The notes under the pieces: model-generated
What the model was told of the DNA's origin: nothing
Databases searched by the model: none
Seen by the model: only the letters and a program-made list of their open reading frames with translations
Shown here: in pieces, positions 63,707-64,000 of the stretch
How the letters are laid out: every line of letters starts with the position of its first letter
Position numbering within the stretch: position 1 is the stretch's first letter
Program-made: the position numbers and the translations under genes
Source of the DNA: Pseudoalteromonas sp. SMS1
Lineage (GTDB): Bacteria > Pseudomonadota > Gammaproteobacteria > Enterobacterales > Alteromonadaceae
Assembly: GCF_021530565.1 (NCBI RefSeq)
Contig: NZ_JAKGBI010000021.1
Span: 47,625-111,624, forward strand
DNA length: 64,000 nt
Direction: 5' to 3'

Positions 63707-64000
63707 GCATCCTAGCTGCTCCAGCATCCTGGCTGGTTTCGCTTCCTAGCTAATTTCGCTTCCTAGCTGATTCTGCTTCCTGGCTGATTCTACTTCCTAG
63801 CTAATTCTGCTTCCTAGCTGATTCTGCTTCCTGGCTGATTCTGCTTCCTGGCTAATTTCGCTTCCTGGCTAATTTCGCTTCCTGGCTGATTCTGCTTCCT
63901 AGCTGATTCTGCTTCCTGGCTGATTCTGCTTCCTGGCTGATTCTGCTTCCTGGCTGATTCTGCTTCCTGGCTGATTCTGCTTCCTGGCTGATTCTGCTTC
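63707..64000. repeat. 17-base tandem repeat array running off the window
   Basis: Seventeen full units and a partial one, unit GCTTCCTGGCTGATTCT. The first two units are degenerate (GCATCC start); later ones vary at a few sites (CTAG versus CTGG, GATT versus AATT), and the last five full units are identical. A more degenerate unit lies at 63668-63684. The unit length is not a multiple of three and TGA occurs in every plus frame, so it is not coding on that strand. The array continues beyond base 64000. Confidence 0.95.

Noticed and set aside
63707..64000. CRISPR array or coding repeat
   Set aside because: Units are contiguous with no spacers, so not CRISPR. Plus frames are all broken by TGA, and each minus frame meets TAG within the array, so coding use is unlikely.

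Overview
The window looks like chromosomal DNA of a marine gammaproteobacterium, most likely Pseudoalteromonas or a close Alteromonadales relative. This is inferred from gene content (many TonB-dependent receptors, large secreted proteases with PKD/PPC or GlyGly-CTERM-like tails, several chemoreceptors, oligopeptidase B, RhlE) and from the moderately AT-rich base composition; no marker gene proves the genus. I saw no rRNA, tRNA, insertion sequence, prophage or CRISPR array.

Layout. (1) 1-2033: oligopeptidase B, cut at its C-terminus by the window edge. (2) 2250-11201, all minus strand: an ABC tripartite exporter (adaptor, ATPase, MacB/FtsX-type permease) followed by an RND pump (adaptor, permease), ending at a hairpin terminator. 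(3) 11527-14616, plus strand: a TPR lipoprotein and a secreted trypsin-like protease with PKD and PPC domains. (4) 14680-20565, minus strand: an NtrC-type regulator and histidine kinase, then a Fur-box-preceded pair made of a small membrane protein and a large HExxH metallopeptidase/beta-propeller/probable beta-barrel protein. (5) 20638-27189: hexose-6-phosphate mutarotase, a dCache chemoreceptor, two tandem O/P-type porins and a YbaN protein. (6) 27192-37765: an apparent iron/haem block with a diheme peroxidase, a small protein, a TonB receptor translationally coupled to a 926-residue surface-type lipoprotein, a haemoglobin-type TonB receptor, a DUF4920 protein and a PepSY membrane protein, with two Fur-like boxes. 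(7) 37882-43491: a DUF1842-like protein, an AhpD-like protein, a stand-alone LspA, and a BLUF blue-light sensor between two chemoreceptors. (8) 43726-46357: a Fur-boxed TonB receptor with a CxxC in its plug, overlapping a thioredoxin-like gene. (9) 47045-50005: hybrid kinase, solute-binding protein and a LuxR-type regulator with a degenerate receiver. (10) 50054-53692: a 1212-residue secreted LamG/tectonin protein of unusual architecture. (11) 54028-60184: DUF417-like membrane protein, CHASE-GGDEF cyclase, RhlE, and an RstAB-like two-component system. (12) 60261-64000: a GlyGly-CTERM-like reprolysin-type metalloprotease with a small overlapping lipoprotein gene, then about 790 bases of non-coding DNA with a well-formed three-way-junction fold and a 17-base tandem array running off the window.

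How it fits together. The recurrent themes are export and import across the outer membrane (two efflux pumps, three TonB receptors, two porins), iron control (four good Fur-like boxes), extracellular proteolysis (three secreted or surface proteases) and sensing (three chemoreceptors, a BLUF protein, three two-component systems, a c-di-GMP cyclase). The most promising candidates for undescribed systems are the TonB receptor/lipoprotein/diheme-peroxidase cluster, the Fur-boxed metallopeptidase-barrel with a 37-base perfect palindrome inside its gene, the CxxC TonB receptor with its thioredoxin partner, and the LamG-tectonin protein.
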